A DNA stretch of 64,000 nucleotides from Flammeovirgaceae bacterium (GTDB taxonomy: Bacteria; Bacteroidota; Bacteroidia; Cytophagales; Cyclobacteriaceae), in NCBI GenBank assembly GCA_021298355.1, contig JAJTEH010000006.1, forward strand, positions 248,001 to 312,000, written 5' to 3'. Under the pieces are notes generated by a model, which was not told the origin of the DNA, searched no databases, and saw only the letters and a list, made by a program, of their open reading frames with translations. Below are positions 17,207-26,673 of the stretch, piece after piece. The position numbers and the translations under genes are program-made. Within the stretch, counting starts at the first letter, position 1. The number at the start of each line of letters is the position of its first letter.

Positions 17207-17255
17207 ATTCAATATTCAAAATTCAATATTCAAAATTTGAAATTTGAAATTTGAA
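17207..17255. repeat. Nested short tandem repeat between two genes
   Basis: Two perfect copies of the 14-mer ATTCAATATTCAAA (17207-17234), followed at once by three perfect copies of the 7-mer ATTTGAA (17235-17255). ATTCAAA and TTTGAAT are reverse complements, so the two blocks can pair as a hairpin. It begins on the base after the stop of the dehydrogenase gene. Confidence 0.85.
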
Positions 17256-17295
17256 ATTAAAGTTACGGACTAATAAAAAACTAAAAATCAAACAC

Positions 17296-17739
17296 ATGAA
17301 AATTGCAGAAATCCATACCAAGAAGGGCATCATGAAAGTAAAATTTTTCGATGCAGATGCACCCAACACCGTTAAGAACTTTATCGATTTAGCCGAACAT
17401 AATTTTTACGATGGTTTAACGCTTCACCGTGTTATTCCTGATTTTGTGGTGCAAGGTGGTTGCCCTAATGGCATTGGTAATGGCGGACCTGGCTACACCA
17501 TTAAATGTGAATTAAATGGCGACAACCAATACCACGACAAAGGTGTGTTATCGATGGCACACGCTGGCCGCGATACTGGTGGCTCACAATTTTTTATTTG
17601 TCACAACAGAGAAAGAACGAAACACTTAGATCGTAACCATACTGTATTCGGTAAAGTGTATGAAGGTTTAGAAGTTATCGACCAGATTCGCCAAGGCGAT
17701 GTAATGGAGAAAATAGTGATTAAAGAAGTTGAAGCTTAG
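17296..17739 (+). CDS. Peptidyl-prolyl cis-trans isomerase, cyclophilin type
   Basis: A 147-residue cytoplasmic cyclophilin. The catalytic Arg is R45 in [13 protein letters not shown], and the GGSQFFICH and [15 protein letters not shown] blocks are standard for the PpiB-type family. It speeds proline isomerisation during folding. I start at ATG 17296 ([11 protein letters not shown]), where family members begin; an in-frame extension to 17251 would run into the upstream repeat. A tail of 125 AT-rich bases follows, with a weak 9-bp inverted repeat (17753-17761 / 17798-17806). Confidence 0.9.
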   Translation: MKIAEIHTKKGIMKVKFFDADAPNTVKNFIDLAEHNFYDGLTLHRVIPDFVVQGGCPNGIGNGGPGYTIKCELNGDNQYHDKGVLSMAHAGRDTGGSQFFICHNRERTKHLDRNHTVFGKVYEGLEVIDQIRQGDVMEKIVIKEVEA

Positions 17740-17864
17740 CACACGTGATTTGTTGTTCGTTTTTCGTTGTTGGTTGTTCTAAAAATCAATGACGATTAAC
17801 GAACAATAAATTTAAAATAAAAAGCAATAAGAATTTTAATTTGATTGCCACGATAATCATCCTA

Positions 17865-18827
17865 CTAACTTCCTCTATAAAATACAAAGCACTTCTCACC
17901 TACTACATACTTTTCATTGCTTTGAACGGTAATCAGCTGATCTGATACCAAAACATCATAAAGAAAATAATTACCAAAGAATCTTTTTTCCTTAATTGAA
18001 GTCAATTTTGCTTTACTGCTTTTCTTGTTTACTAATGCAAATGATTCGGGTCTGATAAAGGAAATGTTCTCATCTTTCAATCGAAAAACTTTTTTGATTC
18101 CTTCAGTTACTTTAACATAATTTCCGGTAAGTGCTGCTACGTATTCATTTTTAGGTTGATAATACAATTCTTCCGGTGTTCCTTGTTGAATAACTTTTCC
18201 TTTTCTTAGGATCATCAACGTATCAACCCTAGGCAAAATATCTGCTGCATCGTGCGAAATCATGAGAATGGTAATGCCTAATTTTTTTGAAATCGCATCA
18301 ATTACTTCTTTTACATGCTGCTTCATGCCGGCATCTAAATTTGTAAAAGGTTCATCCAATAAAAGCATCTCCGGTTGCGCTAATAATAATTTACATATAG
18401 CTACCCGTTGCTTTTCACCTCCAGACAATTGGTCTGTCCTCCTATCCAGTATATGATCAATCTTACACAGTGAAAACAATCTCAAAGCTTTATTTCCATC
18501 TAAGGTATTGGCATAACTTAATACTTGCTCAACGCGTAAAGATTTTGGTAACTCAAAATGCTGAGATAAATAAGCAATTTTAGCGTGACCAGGAACTAGC
18601 TTTTCTGCCGAACCTAAAACACGTTCATCATTAAAATAAATCGTTCCATTTTCGGGCTGAAGTAAGCCCGCTAATAATTTTAATAAAGTAGATTTTCCTG
18701 AACCTGTCTCTCCCATCAATCCGATACACGTTCCTTTGTGAATTGAAAAAGTACACGAATGCAAAACTACCTTTGCATCAATTGAATAAGATAAATTTTC
18801 TACTTGTAGCTGAGCGTTACTAATCAT
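17865..18827 (-). CDS. ABC transporter ATP-binding protein
   Basis: A 320-residue ATPase. It has Walker A GETGSGKST (about 35-43), signature LSGGEKQR, Walker B LLLDEPFTN, and the H-loop MISHDA. The last 90 residues form a small beta domain (SFIRPESFALVNKKSSKA... and SNEKYVVGEKCFVFYR) like the regulatory/TOBE-type domain of molybdate, iron or polyamine importers. No permease or binding protein is nearby. It overlaps the aminotransferase by 4 bases (ATGA), so the two form an operon with the enzyme gene first. The substrate is unknown. Confidence 0.85.
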   Translation of the reverse strand: MISNAQLQVENLSYSIDAKVVLHSCTFSIHKGTCIGLMGETGSGKSTLLKLLAGLLQPENGTIYFNDERVLGSAEKLVPGHAKIAYLSQHFELPKSLRVEQVLSYANTLDGNKALRLFSLCKIDHILDRRTDQLSGGEKQRVAICKLLLAQPEMLLLDEPFTNLDAGMKQHVKEVIDAISKKLGITILMISHDAADILPRVDTLMILRKGKVIQQGTPEELYYQPKNEYVAALTGNYVKVTEGIKKVFRLKDENISFIRPESFALVNKKSSKAKLTSIKEKRFFGNYFLYDVLVSDQLITVQSNEKYVVGEKCFVFYRGS

Positions 18828-20092
18828 GTTGTTTTGGCTAACGTTTGTATGGCTTTCACCAAAACATCTAATTCATCTGTAGTTGTGTACACGTTTGGTG
18901 TTACTCTCACACCTTGTACACCCGCACCATCAATGGCCACTGTATATATTTTAAATTCTTTTAACAAACGTTCGGCTAAAAGAGCAGGCTTCATATTTTT
19001 AATACCAACATTGGCGATAGCACAAGCTCGTTCGCTTTGCGGAGGCGTGTTAATAATTACATTCGATACATTCCTAACTTTGCTCGTCCAGTATTCTTGT
19101 AAGAAACGCAAGCGTGCTTCTTTCCTTTCAGCACCTATCCTTTTATGAAATTCGATAGCGTTCTCTATCGCCAAATCTACTGCTACAGGATTGGTTCCTG
19201 TGTGGTTCAACCTGGTTATATCTGTAGTTTGTTTTTCACCCGGAGCCATTAATGGCCAAATGGTTGGAATGTGTTCCTTTTTTACATACAATAAACCTGC
19301 TCCTAGTGGCACACTTAACCATTTATGTAAACTCGCTCCGTAATAATCGCAGTTTAATTCAGGAATAGAAAATTGTATATGCGCGAAAGCATGTGCGCCA
19401 TCTACAAGTACCTGCACACCTTTACTGTGTGCCATGTCGCATATTTTTTTTATCGGTAAAATTTGCCCGGTAATGTTAACCATGTGGCACACCATTAGCA
19501 ATTTGGTTTTGGGTGTAATGGCTTTTTCATAAACTGAAACAATTTCTTCATCGCTTTGTGGATGAAGCGGAACGTTTACGCGGTGGCAAACCATGTTAAA
19601 TCGTTTACTTACTTGTTGAAACATAGTAAGCATTGAAAAATAATCTTGCTCGGCCATTACTGCTTCATCACCTTCTTGCCAAGGGAAACCCGCAATGATG
19701 GTATCTAAAGATTCAGTCGTATTGCGCGTTACCACCAATTCATCTGCACTACAACCTGCCAGTTCTGCCAACTTAGCTGCTACGCGTGCTTTGTTGCTCT
19801 CGCGCACGGTGCGCATATAAAACGCACCTTGGTAATTTACTTCTCTGATGTGCCTAATATAAGCCTCTAACGTTGGTTCGGGTATAAAACAATAATACCC
19901 ATTCTCTAAGTTGATATAATCGGGTTTAATCTCATAGGCTTTGCGAATTTGCTTCCAGAAATCTTCTGCTTTTGCAAGGGTTTGACTGTCCCAATTTGCT
20001 GTCTGTTGCCAAAGGGAATCAATACCTGACAAAGCCAAAGGAGCTGTGAAACTCATCATCAAAGATTGTTTCAGAAAAGTTCGTTTATTCAC
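18824..20092 (-). CDS. Aminotransferase class V, exported (isopenicillin N epimerase-like)
   Basis: A PLP-dependent fold-type I enzyme. Starting at the GTG at 20092 gives MNKRTFLKQSL, a signal segment resembling a twin-arginine leader without the second Arg, and about 422 residues. A longer frame begins with GTG at 20194. In the 20092 numbering the PLP-binding Asp is D231 (VDGAHA) and the Schiff-base Lys K257 (SLHKWL). The RNTTESLDTIIAGFPW and NHTGTNPVAVDLAI blocks fit the isopenicillin N epimerase/cysteine desulfurase-like class V group. It probably acts in the periplasm on an unknown amino compound. It is the first gene of a pair with the ABC ATPase (4-base overlap) and is divergent from the ABC-F gene. 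Confidence 0.82.
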   Translation of the reverse strand: MNKRTFLKQSLMMSFTAPLALSGIDSLWQQTANWDSQTLAKAEDFWKQIRKAYEIKPDYINLENGYYCFIPEPTLEAYIRHIREVNYQGAFYMRTVRESNKARVAAKLAELAGCSADELVVTRNTTESLDTIIAGFPWQEGDEAVMAEQDYFSMLTMFQQVSKRFNMVCHRVNVPLHPQSDEEIVSVYEKAITPKTKLLMVCHMVNITGQILPIKKICDMAHSKGVQVLVDGAHAFAHIQFSIPELNCDYYGASLHKWLSVPLGAGLLYVKKEHIPTIWPLMAPGEKQTTDITRLNHTGTNPVAVDLAIENAIEFHKRIGAERKEARLRFLQEYWTSKVRNVSNVIINTPPQSERACAIANVGIKNMKPALLAERLLKEFKIYTVAIDGAGVQGVRVTPNVYTTTDELDVLVKAIQTLAKTT

Positions 20093-20209
20093 AATATTTG
20101 GATTGTAGTTCGACTTACAAAATTGAATTCTGAAAGATAAAGGGTTCTCCACATAAATAAAACTTAGTAACTCATTTTGCCAATGTGTTTTCACTTGAAC
20201 CAGAATTGG

Positions 20210-20217
20210 TATCTTTG
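20210..20217 (+). promoter_or_regulatory. TAnnTTTG -7 element for the ABC-F gene
   Basis: TATCTTTG, identical to the -7 element at 7667-7674, lies 17 bases before the ATG at 20235. No convincing TTTG is seen at -33 (only a TTT at 20188-20190), so support is partial. Confidence 0.35.
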
Positions 20218-20234
20218 CGGTTTATTTTTAAAGC

Positions 20235-21872
20235 ATGATTTCAGTAGATTCGGTTACCGTTGAGTTTAACGGTTCAGCACTTTTCAGCAACATTACTTTC
20301 AACATCAATGAAAACGATCGCATTGCCTTAATGGGTAAAAATGGTGCGGGAAAATCTACCTTATTAAAAATTTTAGCCGGTGCAGGCAAACCTACTCGTG
20401 GTAAAGTTAGCGCTCCTAAAGATGCTATAATCGCGTATCTACCGCAACATTTATTAACAGAAGATGAAGCCACAGTTTTTGATGAAGCCTCCAAAGCTTT
20501 TTCGAAAATTCACACTATGAAAAACCGCATGGACGAGTTGAACAAACAACTCGAAACCAGAACGGATTACGAATCGGATGAATATGCGAAAATCATTGAA
20601 GAAGTTTCGGAATTAAGCGAAAAGTATTATTCAATCGAAGAAATCAATTACGATGCAGAAGTAGAAAAAACATTGATGGGCTTAGGTTTTATACGAAGCG
20701 ATTTCACCAGACCCACAAAAGAATTCAGTGGTGGATGGCGCATGCGCATTGAATTGGCAAAAATTCTATTACAAAAACCTGATTTGATTTTATTGGATGA
20801 ACCTACTAACCATTTGGATATTGAATCGGTACAATGGTTAGAAGATTTTTTAAAGAACAATGCAAAAGCTGTGATTGTGATCAGTCACGATAAAGCTTTT
20901 GTTGATAACCTTACCAATCGTACCATTGAAATTACAATGGGAAAAATTTACGATTACAAAACGAACTATTCTCATTATTTACAATTGCGCAAAGAACGCA
21001 GAGAACAACAACAAAAACATTTCGAAGAACAACAAAGAGAAATTGCCGATATCACCGCTTTCATTGAAAGATTTAAAGGAACTTATTCTAAAACTTTACA
21101 AGTGCAAAGCCGTGTGAAAATGTTGGAGAAAATGGTTTTGGTAGAAGTAGATGAAGTTGATACTTCTGCACTTAATTTAAAGTTCCCTCCTGCTCCACGC
21201 TCTGGCAATTACCCGGTTATCATTTCAGATTTTACCAAAGCTTATGGCGAACATGTTGTTTTGCAAGATGTAAACCTAACGATAGCACGCGGAGAAAAAA
21301 TTGCATTTATCGGAAAAAATGGTGAAGGTAAATCTACTTTGGTGAAAGCGATTATGGGTGAGTTGGAACACCAGGGTAAAGTACAACTCGGGCATGGAGC
21401 CTTAATCGGATACTTTGCACAAAACCAAGCTGCTTTGTTAGATGGAGATTTAACTGTGTTTCAAACCATCGATCAAATTGCAGAGGGAGATATTCGCACG
21501 AAGATCAAAGATATTTTAGGTGCGTTTATGTTTAGCGGAGATGCTATTGAAAAGAAAGTGAAATCACTTTCGGGAGGAGAAAGAACACGCTTAGCCATGA
21601 TTAAATTGTTACTCCAGCCTGTAAACTTTCTAATCCTGGATGAGCCTACCAACCACCTCGACATTAAAACAAAAGATATTCTTAAAGATGCATTGAAAGC
21701 ATTTGATGGCACCCTCATTTTAGTATCGCACGATCGCGATTTCTTAGATGGGTTAGCCAATAAAGTTTTCGAGTTTGGCAATAAAAGAGTAAAAGAACAT
21801 TTCGAAGACATCAATGGCTTCTTGCGCAACAAGAAAATTGAAAACTTACGAGAAGTAGAGCGCTCAAAATAA
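20235..21872 (+). CDS. ABC-F family ribosome-associated ATPase (YbiT-like)
   Basis: A 545-residue protein with two ABC domains and no membrane segments. Domain 1 has GKNGAGKST (about 34-42) and signature FSGGWRMR; domain 2 has GKNGEGKST and LSGGERTR, each with an LDEPTNHLD Walker B/D-loop. Between them lies a charged linker (about 240-300, YLQLRKERREQQQKHFEEQQ) that in ABC-F proteins reaches to the ribosomal P-site tRNA. Length and order match the YbiT/EttA-like cellular ABC-F factors that adjust translation rather than export drugs. The last 9 bases overlap the convergent metF gene. Confidence 0.9.
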   Translation: MISVDSVTVEFNGSALFSNITFNINENDRIALMGKNGAGKSTLLKILAGAGKPTRGKVSAPKDAIIAYLPQHLLTEDEATVFDEASKAFSKIHTMKNRMDELNKQLETRTDYESDEYAKIIEEVSELSEKYYSIEEINYDAEVEKTLMGLGFIRSDFTRPTKEFSGGWRMRIELAKILLQKPDLILLDEPTNHLDIESVQWLEDFLKNNAKAVIVISHDKAFVDNLTNRTIEITMGKIYDYKTNYSHYLQLRKERREQQQKHFEEQQREIADITAFIERFKGTYSKTLQVQSRVKMLEKMVLVEVDEVDTSALNLKFPPAPRSGNYPVIISDFTKAYGEHVVLQDVNLTIARGEKIAFIGKNGEGKSTLVKAIMGELEHQGKVQLGHGALIGYFAQNQAALLDGDLTVFQTIDQIAEGDIRTKIKDILGAFMFSGDAIEKKVKSLSGGERTRLAMIKLLLQPVNFLILDEPTNHLDIKTKDILKDALKAFDGTLILVSHDRDFLDGLANKVFEFGNKRVKEHFEDINGFLRNKKIENLREVERSK

Positions 21873-22820
21873 TTCTTTCGCGATGCGGTAAATTGGATCT
21901 GATTTACCCATCGAATAGAAATGCAAAGAGGGCACACCCGCCTTCATCAATTCTTTGCTTTGCGCTACCGCCCATTTTATACCTACTTCTTTTACCTGAG
22001 CGTTATCTTTACACTTTTCTACTTCTTCTGTTAAGGCATCGGGTAAATCAATATGGAAAATTGTTGGTAAAATCGAAGTTTGTGCTTTTGTTGTAATGGG
22101 TTTAATTCCTGGAATGATGGGAACGTTAATTCCCATTTCTCTGCACTGTTTTACAAAATCAAAATATTTCGCATTGTCAAAAAACATTTGGGTTACGATA
22201 AACTCTGCACCTAAATCCACTTTTAATTTCAGATACTTCATATCTGTTTTTAAGTTAGGTGCAGCAAAATGCTTTTCTGGATAACCGGCTACTCCAATGC
22301 AAAAATTAGTGGGTGTTGTGTTTTGCAAATCTTCGTCCAGGTATTTTCCTTGATTCAGATTTACAACTTGTTGTAAAAGTTCGGAAGCAAATCTATGACC
22401 TTCCGGATCTGCCACAAATCTTCCTTCATTCTTAATGCCATCGCCTTGTAATACTAACGCATTTTCTATACCTAAGAAATGTAAATCGATTAAAGCGTTT
22501 TCGGTTTCATCTTTGGTAAACCCTCCGCAAATAATATGAGGAACAGTATCAACTTTATAATGGTTTTGTATAGCCGCACACAAAGCAACTGTTCCCGGTC
22601 TTTTACGTGTTGAGCGTTTTTCCAGTAAACCATTCTCTCTTTTTTTATACACAAATTCTTCTCTGTGGTAAGTAACATCTACAAACGGTGGCTTAAATTC
22701 CATTAAAGGATCCATGTGATCGAACAAGGTTCTGATGTTCTCGCCTTTCAAAGGTGGCAATACTTCTATCGAGAATAATGTTTTTCCTTTCGCTTCTTTA
22801 ATATGATCAATTACTTTCAT
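21864..22820 (-). CDS. metF: 5,10-methylenetetrahydrofolate reductase
   Basis: A 318-residue FAD enzyme that makes 5-methyl-THF, the methyl donor for MetH. The N-terminal FSIEVLPPLKGENI carries the conserved Glu, and FVDVTYHRE, the LVLQGD flavin block, AGYPEKH and QMFFDNAKYFDFV are all family motifs. The start is ATG 22820, matching the family N-terminus; the frame is open further upstream but that part is in the metH tail. It lies 11 bases after metH part 2 and is the last gene of the methionine operon, so it is likely under the SAM riboswitch at 26530. It is convergent with the ABC-F gene (9-base overlap). Confidence 0.93.
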   Translation of the reverse strand: MKVIDHIKEAKGKTLFSIEVLPPLKGENIRTLFDHMDPLMEFKPPFVDVTYHREEFVYKKRENGLLEKRSTRKRPGTVALCAAIQNHYKVDTVPHIICGGFTKDETENALIDLHFLGIENALVLQGDGIKNEGRFVADPEGHRFASELLQQVVNLNQGKYLDEDLQNTTPTNFCIGVAGYPEKHFAAPNLKTDMKYLKLKVDLGAEFIVTQMFFDNAKYFDFVKQCREMGINVPIIPGIKPITTKAQTSILPTIFHIDLPDALTEEVEKCKDNAQVKEVGIKWAVAQSKELMKAGVPSLHFYSMGKSDPIYRIAKELF

Positions 22821-22831
22821 CTTTCTAACAA

Positions 22832-25480
22832 TTAATGCTGATACCCTAAATTTGGCGACAACCATTTTTCTGTTTCTGCGATTGTCCACCCTTTTCTTTT
22901 GGCATAATCTTCTACCTGATCTTTGTCAATTTTTCCTAATCCGAAGTAACGCGACTCCGGATTTGCGAAATAAAATCCGCTAACAGCGGCAGCAGGATAC
23001 ATGGCAAAGGATTCTGTTAAATGAATGCCTATTTTTTCTGCTTGTAATAATTCAAACAACAATGCTTTTTCTGTATGATCCGGACAAGCAGGATACCCTG
23101 GTGCAGGTCGAATTCCTTTATACTTTTCTTCTATCAATTCTTCATTCGATAACTTTTCATCGGTAGCGTATCCCCAGATTTCTTTTCTCACTTTTTCGTG
23201 TAAACACTCTGCGAATGCTTCGGCCAATCGATCGGCTAATGCTTTAACCATGATCTCTGCGTAGTCATCGTGTTGTGTTTTGTACTGTGCTACCAATTCT
23301 TCTAAACCCATACCGGCAGTAACAGCAAACATGCCTACATAATCATTTTCTTCTGCAATAAAATCAGCTAAGCAAAAATTGGGTTGACCTTGTACTTTTT
23401 TATTTTGCTGACGAAGAAAATGAAAAGTTGATTCAACATGATTCTGATAAACCTTTACATCATCTTGTACTTTCTTCGCAGGTAAAATAGAAACAACTCC
23501 ATTTGCAGTTAATTTTTTGTGCTTGATGATATCATCCAAAAATCGATTGGCATCATCAAATAACTTTTTCGCTTCTGTACCAACAACTGCATCTTGCAAA
23601 ATACCTGGGTATCTTCCTGCTAACATCCACGTTTGGAAAAAGGGAGTCCAGTCTATATAAGCACGCAAAGTTTCTAATGGGAAATTTAAAAAATCAAATC
23701 TACCTACTTGTTTAGGTTGAACACGCTGCGTTACGCTTCCTGCATTTTTGCGTGCTTCACCTATGCTGATAAACGATTTAGCAGTTTGCTTGCTTTCATG
23801 TTCTTTTCTCAATACTGCATATTCACCTTTTACTCGTGTTGTAATTTGTTTAGAAGTTTCCTTGCTGATTAATTCACTTGCAACAGGCACGGAGCGACTG
23901 GCATCTAATACATGTACTACCGCTCCGCTATACGCAGGATCTATTTTTACAGCCGTATGCAAACGCGAAGTGGTAGCACCACCAATCAACAACGGAATAT
24001 TTAATTGTTCGCGTTCTAATTCTTTGGCTACATGTACCATTTCATCGAGGCTGGGAGTTATCAAACCACTCAACCCGATGACATCTACTTTCTCTCTTTT
24101 GGCGGCTTCAATAATTTTTTCAGCCGGCACCATCACACCTAAATCGATTACATCATAATTGTTGCAGGCTAACACAACGCCAACTATGTTTTTACCAATA
24201 TCGTGTACATCTCCTTTAACTGTTGCTAATAAAATTTTAGCTGCCTGATGATTTTTTTGTGTGTTGTTATTTCTTCTTTCTTCTTCTAAGAATGGCGTTA
24301 AGTAAGCCACAGATTTTTTCATCACGCGTGCACTTTTTACCACTTGCGGCAAAAACATTTTACCGGCACCAAACAAATCACCCACTACATTCATCCCGGC
24401 CATCAGCGGGCCTTCTATTACATGCAGTGGTCTTCCGTATTTTTGTCTGGCTTCCTCTGTATCCAGATCAATAAAATCAATAATTCCTTTTACGAGTGCG
24501 TGGGTTAATCTTTCTTCTACTGTTCCGTTTCTCCAGGCTTCATCTGTTTCTTTTTTCTTAACTGATCCCTTTACAGATTCTGCATATTCCAATAAGCGTT
24601 CGGTGGCATCATCGCGTCTGTTTAACAAAACATCTTCGACTCTCTTTAATAGTTCAGGTTCTATTTCATCGTAAACTTCTAACATGGTTGGGTTAACAAT
24701 ACCCATATCCATACCATGTTGAATACCATGATACAAAAAAGCAGCGTGCATGGCTTCACGCACTTTTTGATTTCCTCTGAACGAAAAAGAAACATTGCTT
24801 ACACCACCACTAACATGAGCGTGAGGAAGATTTTTTCTAATCCACGCTGTAGCTTTAAAGAAATCTAATGCATAGTTTCTGTGTTCTTCAATACCTGTGG
24901 CAACCGGAAAAATATTCGGATCGAAAATAATATCTGCCGGGTTGAATCGAACATCACGCACCAATATATGATAAGCACGTTCGCAAATGCGAATTCTTCT
25001 TTCGTACGTATCGGCCTGGCCTTGCTCATCAAACGCCATCACTACAACAGCTGCGCCATAGCGTTTTACCAGTTTCGCCTGGCGAATAAAATCTTCTTCA
25101 CCCGATTTTAAGCTAATAGAGTTAACGATGCCTTTACCTTGTAAACATTTTAAACCTGCTTCGATTACTTCCCATTTGGATGAATCAATCATCACCGGAA
25201 TTTTTGCAATCTCAGGTTCAGCGGCCATTAGGTTTAAAAACTTCACCATAGCCGCTTTGGCATCGAGCATGCCTTCGTCCATGTTTACATCGATAACCTG
25301 CGCACCTCCCCTAACCTGATCTAAAGCAACTTCTAAGGCTTCTTCGTATTTATCTTCCTTAATTAATTTTAAAAAACGTGCAGAACCCGTTACGTTAGTA
25401 CGTTCGCCAATGTTTACGAAATTCGATGCCTCCGTAATGGTTACTGCCTCTAAGCCACTGAGTTTTAATTTAGGCAACAT
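22832..25480 (-). CDS. metH: Cobalamin-dependent methionine synthase, folate/B12/activation part
   Basis: An 882-residue protein holding modules 2-4 of MetH. These are a pterin-binding TIM barrel (about 15-285), the cap helices (about 315-405), the B12 domain with G-D424-V-H426-D-I-G429 (His is the lower cobalt ligand), and the SAM-binding reactivation domain (about 570-882; [15 protein letters not shown] is its signature). It transfers the methyl of 5-methyl-THF to homocysteine, but the homocysteine-binding module is encoded by the separate gene upstream, whose last 11 bases overlap this start. Split MetH of this kind is known in Bacteroidetes. The two proteins must work as a complex. Confidence 0.94.
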   Translation of the reverse strand: MLPKLKLSGLEAVTITEASNFVNIGERTNVTGSARFLKLIKEDKYEEALEVALDQVRGGAQVIDVNMDEGMLDAKAAMVKFLNLMAAEPEIAKIPVMIDSSKWEVIEAGLKCLQGKGIVNSISLKSGEEDFIRQAKLVKRYGAAVVVMAFDEQGQADTYERRIRICERAYHILVRDVRFNPADIIFDPNIFPVATGIEEHRNYALDFFKATAWIRKNLPHAHVSGGVSNVSFSFRGNQKVREAMHAAFLYHGIQHGMDMGIVNPTMLEVYDEIEPELLKRVEDVLLNRRDDATERLLEYAESVKGSVKKKETDEAWRNGTVEERLTHALVKGIIDFIDLDTEEARQKYGRPLHVIEGPLMAGMNVVGDLFGAGKMFLPQVVKSARVMKKSVAYLTPFLEEERRNNNTQKNHQAAKILLATVKGDVHDIGKNIVGVVLACNNYDVIDLGVMVPAEKIIEAAKREKVDVIGLSGLITPSLDEMVHVAKELEREQLNIPLLIGGATTSRLHTAVKIDPAYSGAVVHVLDASRSVPVASELISKETSKQITTRVKGEYAVLRKEHESKQTAKSFISIGEARKNAGSVTQRVQPKQVGRFDFLNFPLETLRAYIDWTPFFQTWMLAGRYPGILQDAVVGTEAKKLFDDANRFLDDIIKHKKLTANGVVSILPAKKVQDDVKVYQNHVESTFHFLRQQNKKVQGQPNFCLADFIAEENDYVGMFAVTAGMGLEELVAQYKTQHDDYAEIMVKALADRLAEAFAECLHEKVRKEIWGYATDEKLSNEELIEEKYKGIRPAPGYPACPDHTEKALLFELLQAEKIGIHLTESFAMYPAAAVSGFYFANPESRYFGLGKIDKDQVEDYAKRKGWTIAETEKWLSPNLGYQH

Positions 25481-26480
25481 GTTCTGTTTTTCTTTTACGG
25501 GGTTGATAACGTTGGGCTACATGCGCAATGGCACGGATGTGATCGGGCGTGGAGCCACAGCATCCGCCAATAATATTAACGATTCCATCTTTCAGGTATT
25601 CTTCAATTTCTGCGGCCATTTGTTCTGGTGTTTGGTCGTAATGACCAAATGCATTAGGCAAGCCGGCATTCGGGTAAGCGCTCACAAAAAATTCAGTGTT
25701 TTCGTCCATTACTTGTAAATAGGGTCGTAATTGCTTAGCGCCTAAAGCGCAATTCAAACCGATGCTTAGCAAAGGAACATGCGAAAGCGAAATCATAAAG
25801 GCTTCCGTTGTTTGTCCGGATAGCGTTCTGCCACTAGCATCGGTAATAGTACCCGATACCATAATAGGCAAAGATCTACCTTCTTCTTCATATAAAGTTT
25901 CAATGGCGAACAACGCTGCTTTTGCATTGAGTGTATCGAAAATTGTTTCTACTAACAAGGCGTCTGCTCCTCCGTCCATCAAGCCTTTTGCTTGTTGTTT
26001 ATACGCCATTACCAGTTCATCGAACGTAATGGCTCTGTAACCTGGGTTGTTTACATCGGGAGATAAGGAAGCGGTTTTATTCGTTGGTCCGATGGCGCCT
26101 GCTACATATCGTGGCTTATCCGGATTTTGTTTAGTGAAATCATCTACTGCTTTCTTGGCAATGCGCGCGGCTTCCACATTTAATTCGTAAACGATAGATT
26201 CTAATTGGTAATCTGCTTGAGCTATGGTTGTTCCGCTAAACGTATTGGTTTCGATGATGTCGCTTCCCGCTTCGAGGTATTGCCGATGAATCGTTTCGAT
26301 GATGTCGGGGCGTGTTAAACAAAGTAAATCGTTATTGCCTTTTAACAAACACGGATGGTTAACAAAACGATCTCCTCTGAAATCGTTTTCGGACAAGCTG
26401 TATCGCTGTATCATGGTGCCCATGGCGCCATCTAATACAAGAATACGGTTTTGAATGAGTTGTTCTAATGGTGGTTTCAT
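25470..26480 (-). CDS. metH: Methionine synthase homocysteine-binding part (split MetH N-terminal module)
   Basis: From ATG 26480, 336 residues forming the zinc-dependent homocysteine S-methyltransferase barrel. It opens [15 protein letters not shown]. The zinc cysteines are in NCALG and in [11 protein letters not shown] (C307/C308). Intact MetH would continue directly into the pterin domain; here the reading frame ends at 25470 and the next gene starts at 25480. The upstream part of the open frame (to 26564) is riboswitch leader and not coding. A SAM-I riboswitch lies 50 bases before the start, and its expression region can form a stem that ends four bases before the ATG. Confidence 0.93.
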   Translation of the reverse strand: MKPPLEQLIQNRILVLDGAMGTMIQRYSLSENDFRGDRFVNHPCLLKGNNDLLCLTRPDIIETIHRQYLEAGSDIIETNTFSGTTIAQADYQLESIVYELNVEAARIAKKAVDDFTKQNPDKPRYVAGAIGPTNKTASLSPDVNNPGYRAITFDELVMAYKQQAKGLMDGGADALLVETIFDTLNAKAALFAIETLYEEEGRSLPIMVSGTITDASGRTLSGQTTEAFMISLSHVPLLSIGLNCALGAKQLRPYLQVMDENTEFFVSAYPNAGLPNAFGHYDQTPEQMAAEIEEYLKDGIVNIIGGCCGSTPDHIRAIAHVAQRYQPRKRKTEHVA

Positions 26481-26483
26481 GGA

Positions 26484-26515
26484 GCGCTTTCCTATAGACT
26501 TACACCAGAGAGCGC
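26484..26515 (-). promoter_or_regulatory. Hairpin next to the metH start codon (candidate expression platform)
   Basis: On the minus strand GCGCU (26515-26511) pairs with AGCGC (26488-26484); three more pairs continue after one C-A mismatch. The stem ends four bases before the ATG at 26480 and sits between the SAM aptamer and the start. It could block translation when SAM is bound. No T-run follows, so it is not a terminator. Inference only. Confidence 0.4.
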
Positions 26516-26529
26516 AAAAGGATGCTTCG

Positions 26530-26634
26530 CTTATCTGTACTCCTTTCGGAGTGGGATTTAGCACAACGTTACACCTTAAGTGAACAGGATGCTAAGACTT
26601 CATCGGGCCCTTTCCCTCTGTCTTTCTGGATAAG
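26530..26634 (-). promoter_or_regulatory. SAM-I (S-box) riboswitch
   Basis: The minus-strand RNA has the S-box core in order. P1 5' strand CUUAUC is at 26634-26629, then CAGAAAGACAGAGGGA and GGGCCCGAUGAAG (around 26611-26599). AAGGUGUAACG (26578-26568) and GUGCUAAAUCCC (26564-26553) follow, then the P4-type hairpin CUCC-GAAA-GGAG and P1 3' strand GAUAAG (26535-26530). These are the conserved SAM-contacting segments of the SAM-I family. It lies in the leader of the split metH-metF operon, so high SAM should lower expression of methionine synthesis. The promoter ends 6 bases before P1. Confidence 0.9.
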
Positions 26635-26639
26635 TGATG

Positions 26640-26670
26640 CAAAGAAAATGAATAATGCGTTAGCAACAAA
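26640..26670 (-). promoter_or_regulatory. Promoter of the methionine operon
   Basis: On the minus strand TTTG (26670-26667), a 19-base spacer, then TTTCTTTG (26647-26640), one mismatch from TAnnTTTG. It is placed so that transcription would start at or within a few bases of riboswitch stem P1, and begins just after the stop of the barrel gene (26674). Confidence 0.5.
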
Positions 26671-26673
26671 ATC

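Noticed and set aside
17753-17806. 9-bp inverted repeat TTGTTCGTT / AACGAACAA after the cyclophilin gene as a terminator
   Set aside because: The loop is 36 bases and no T-run follows the right arm on the plus strand, so the call is too weak.
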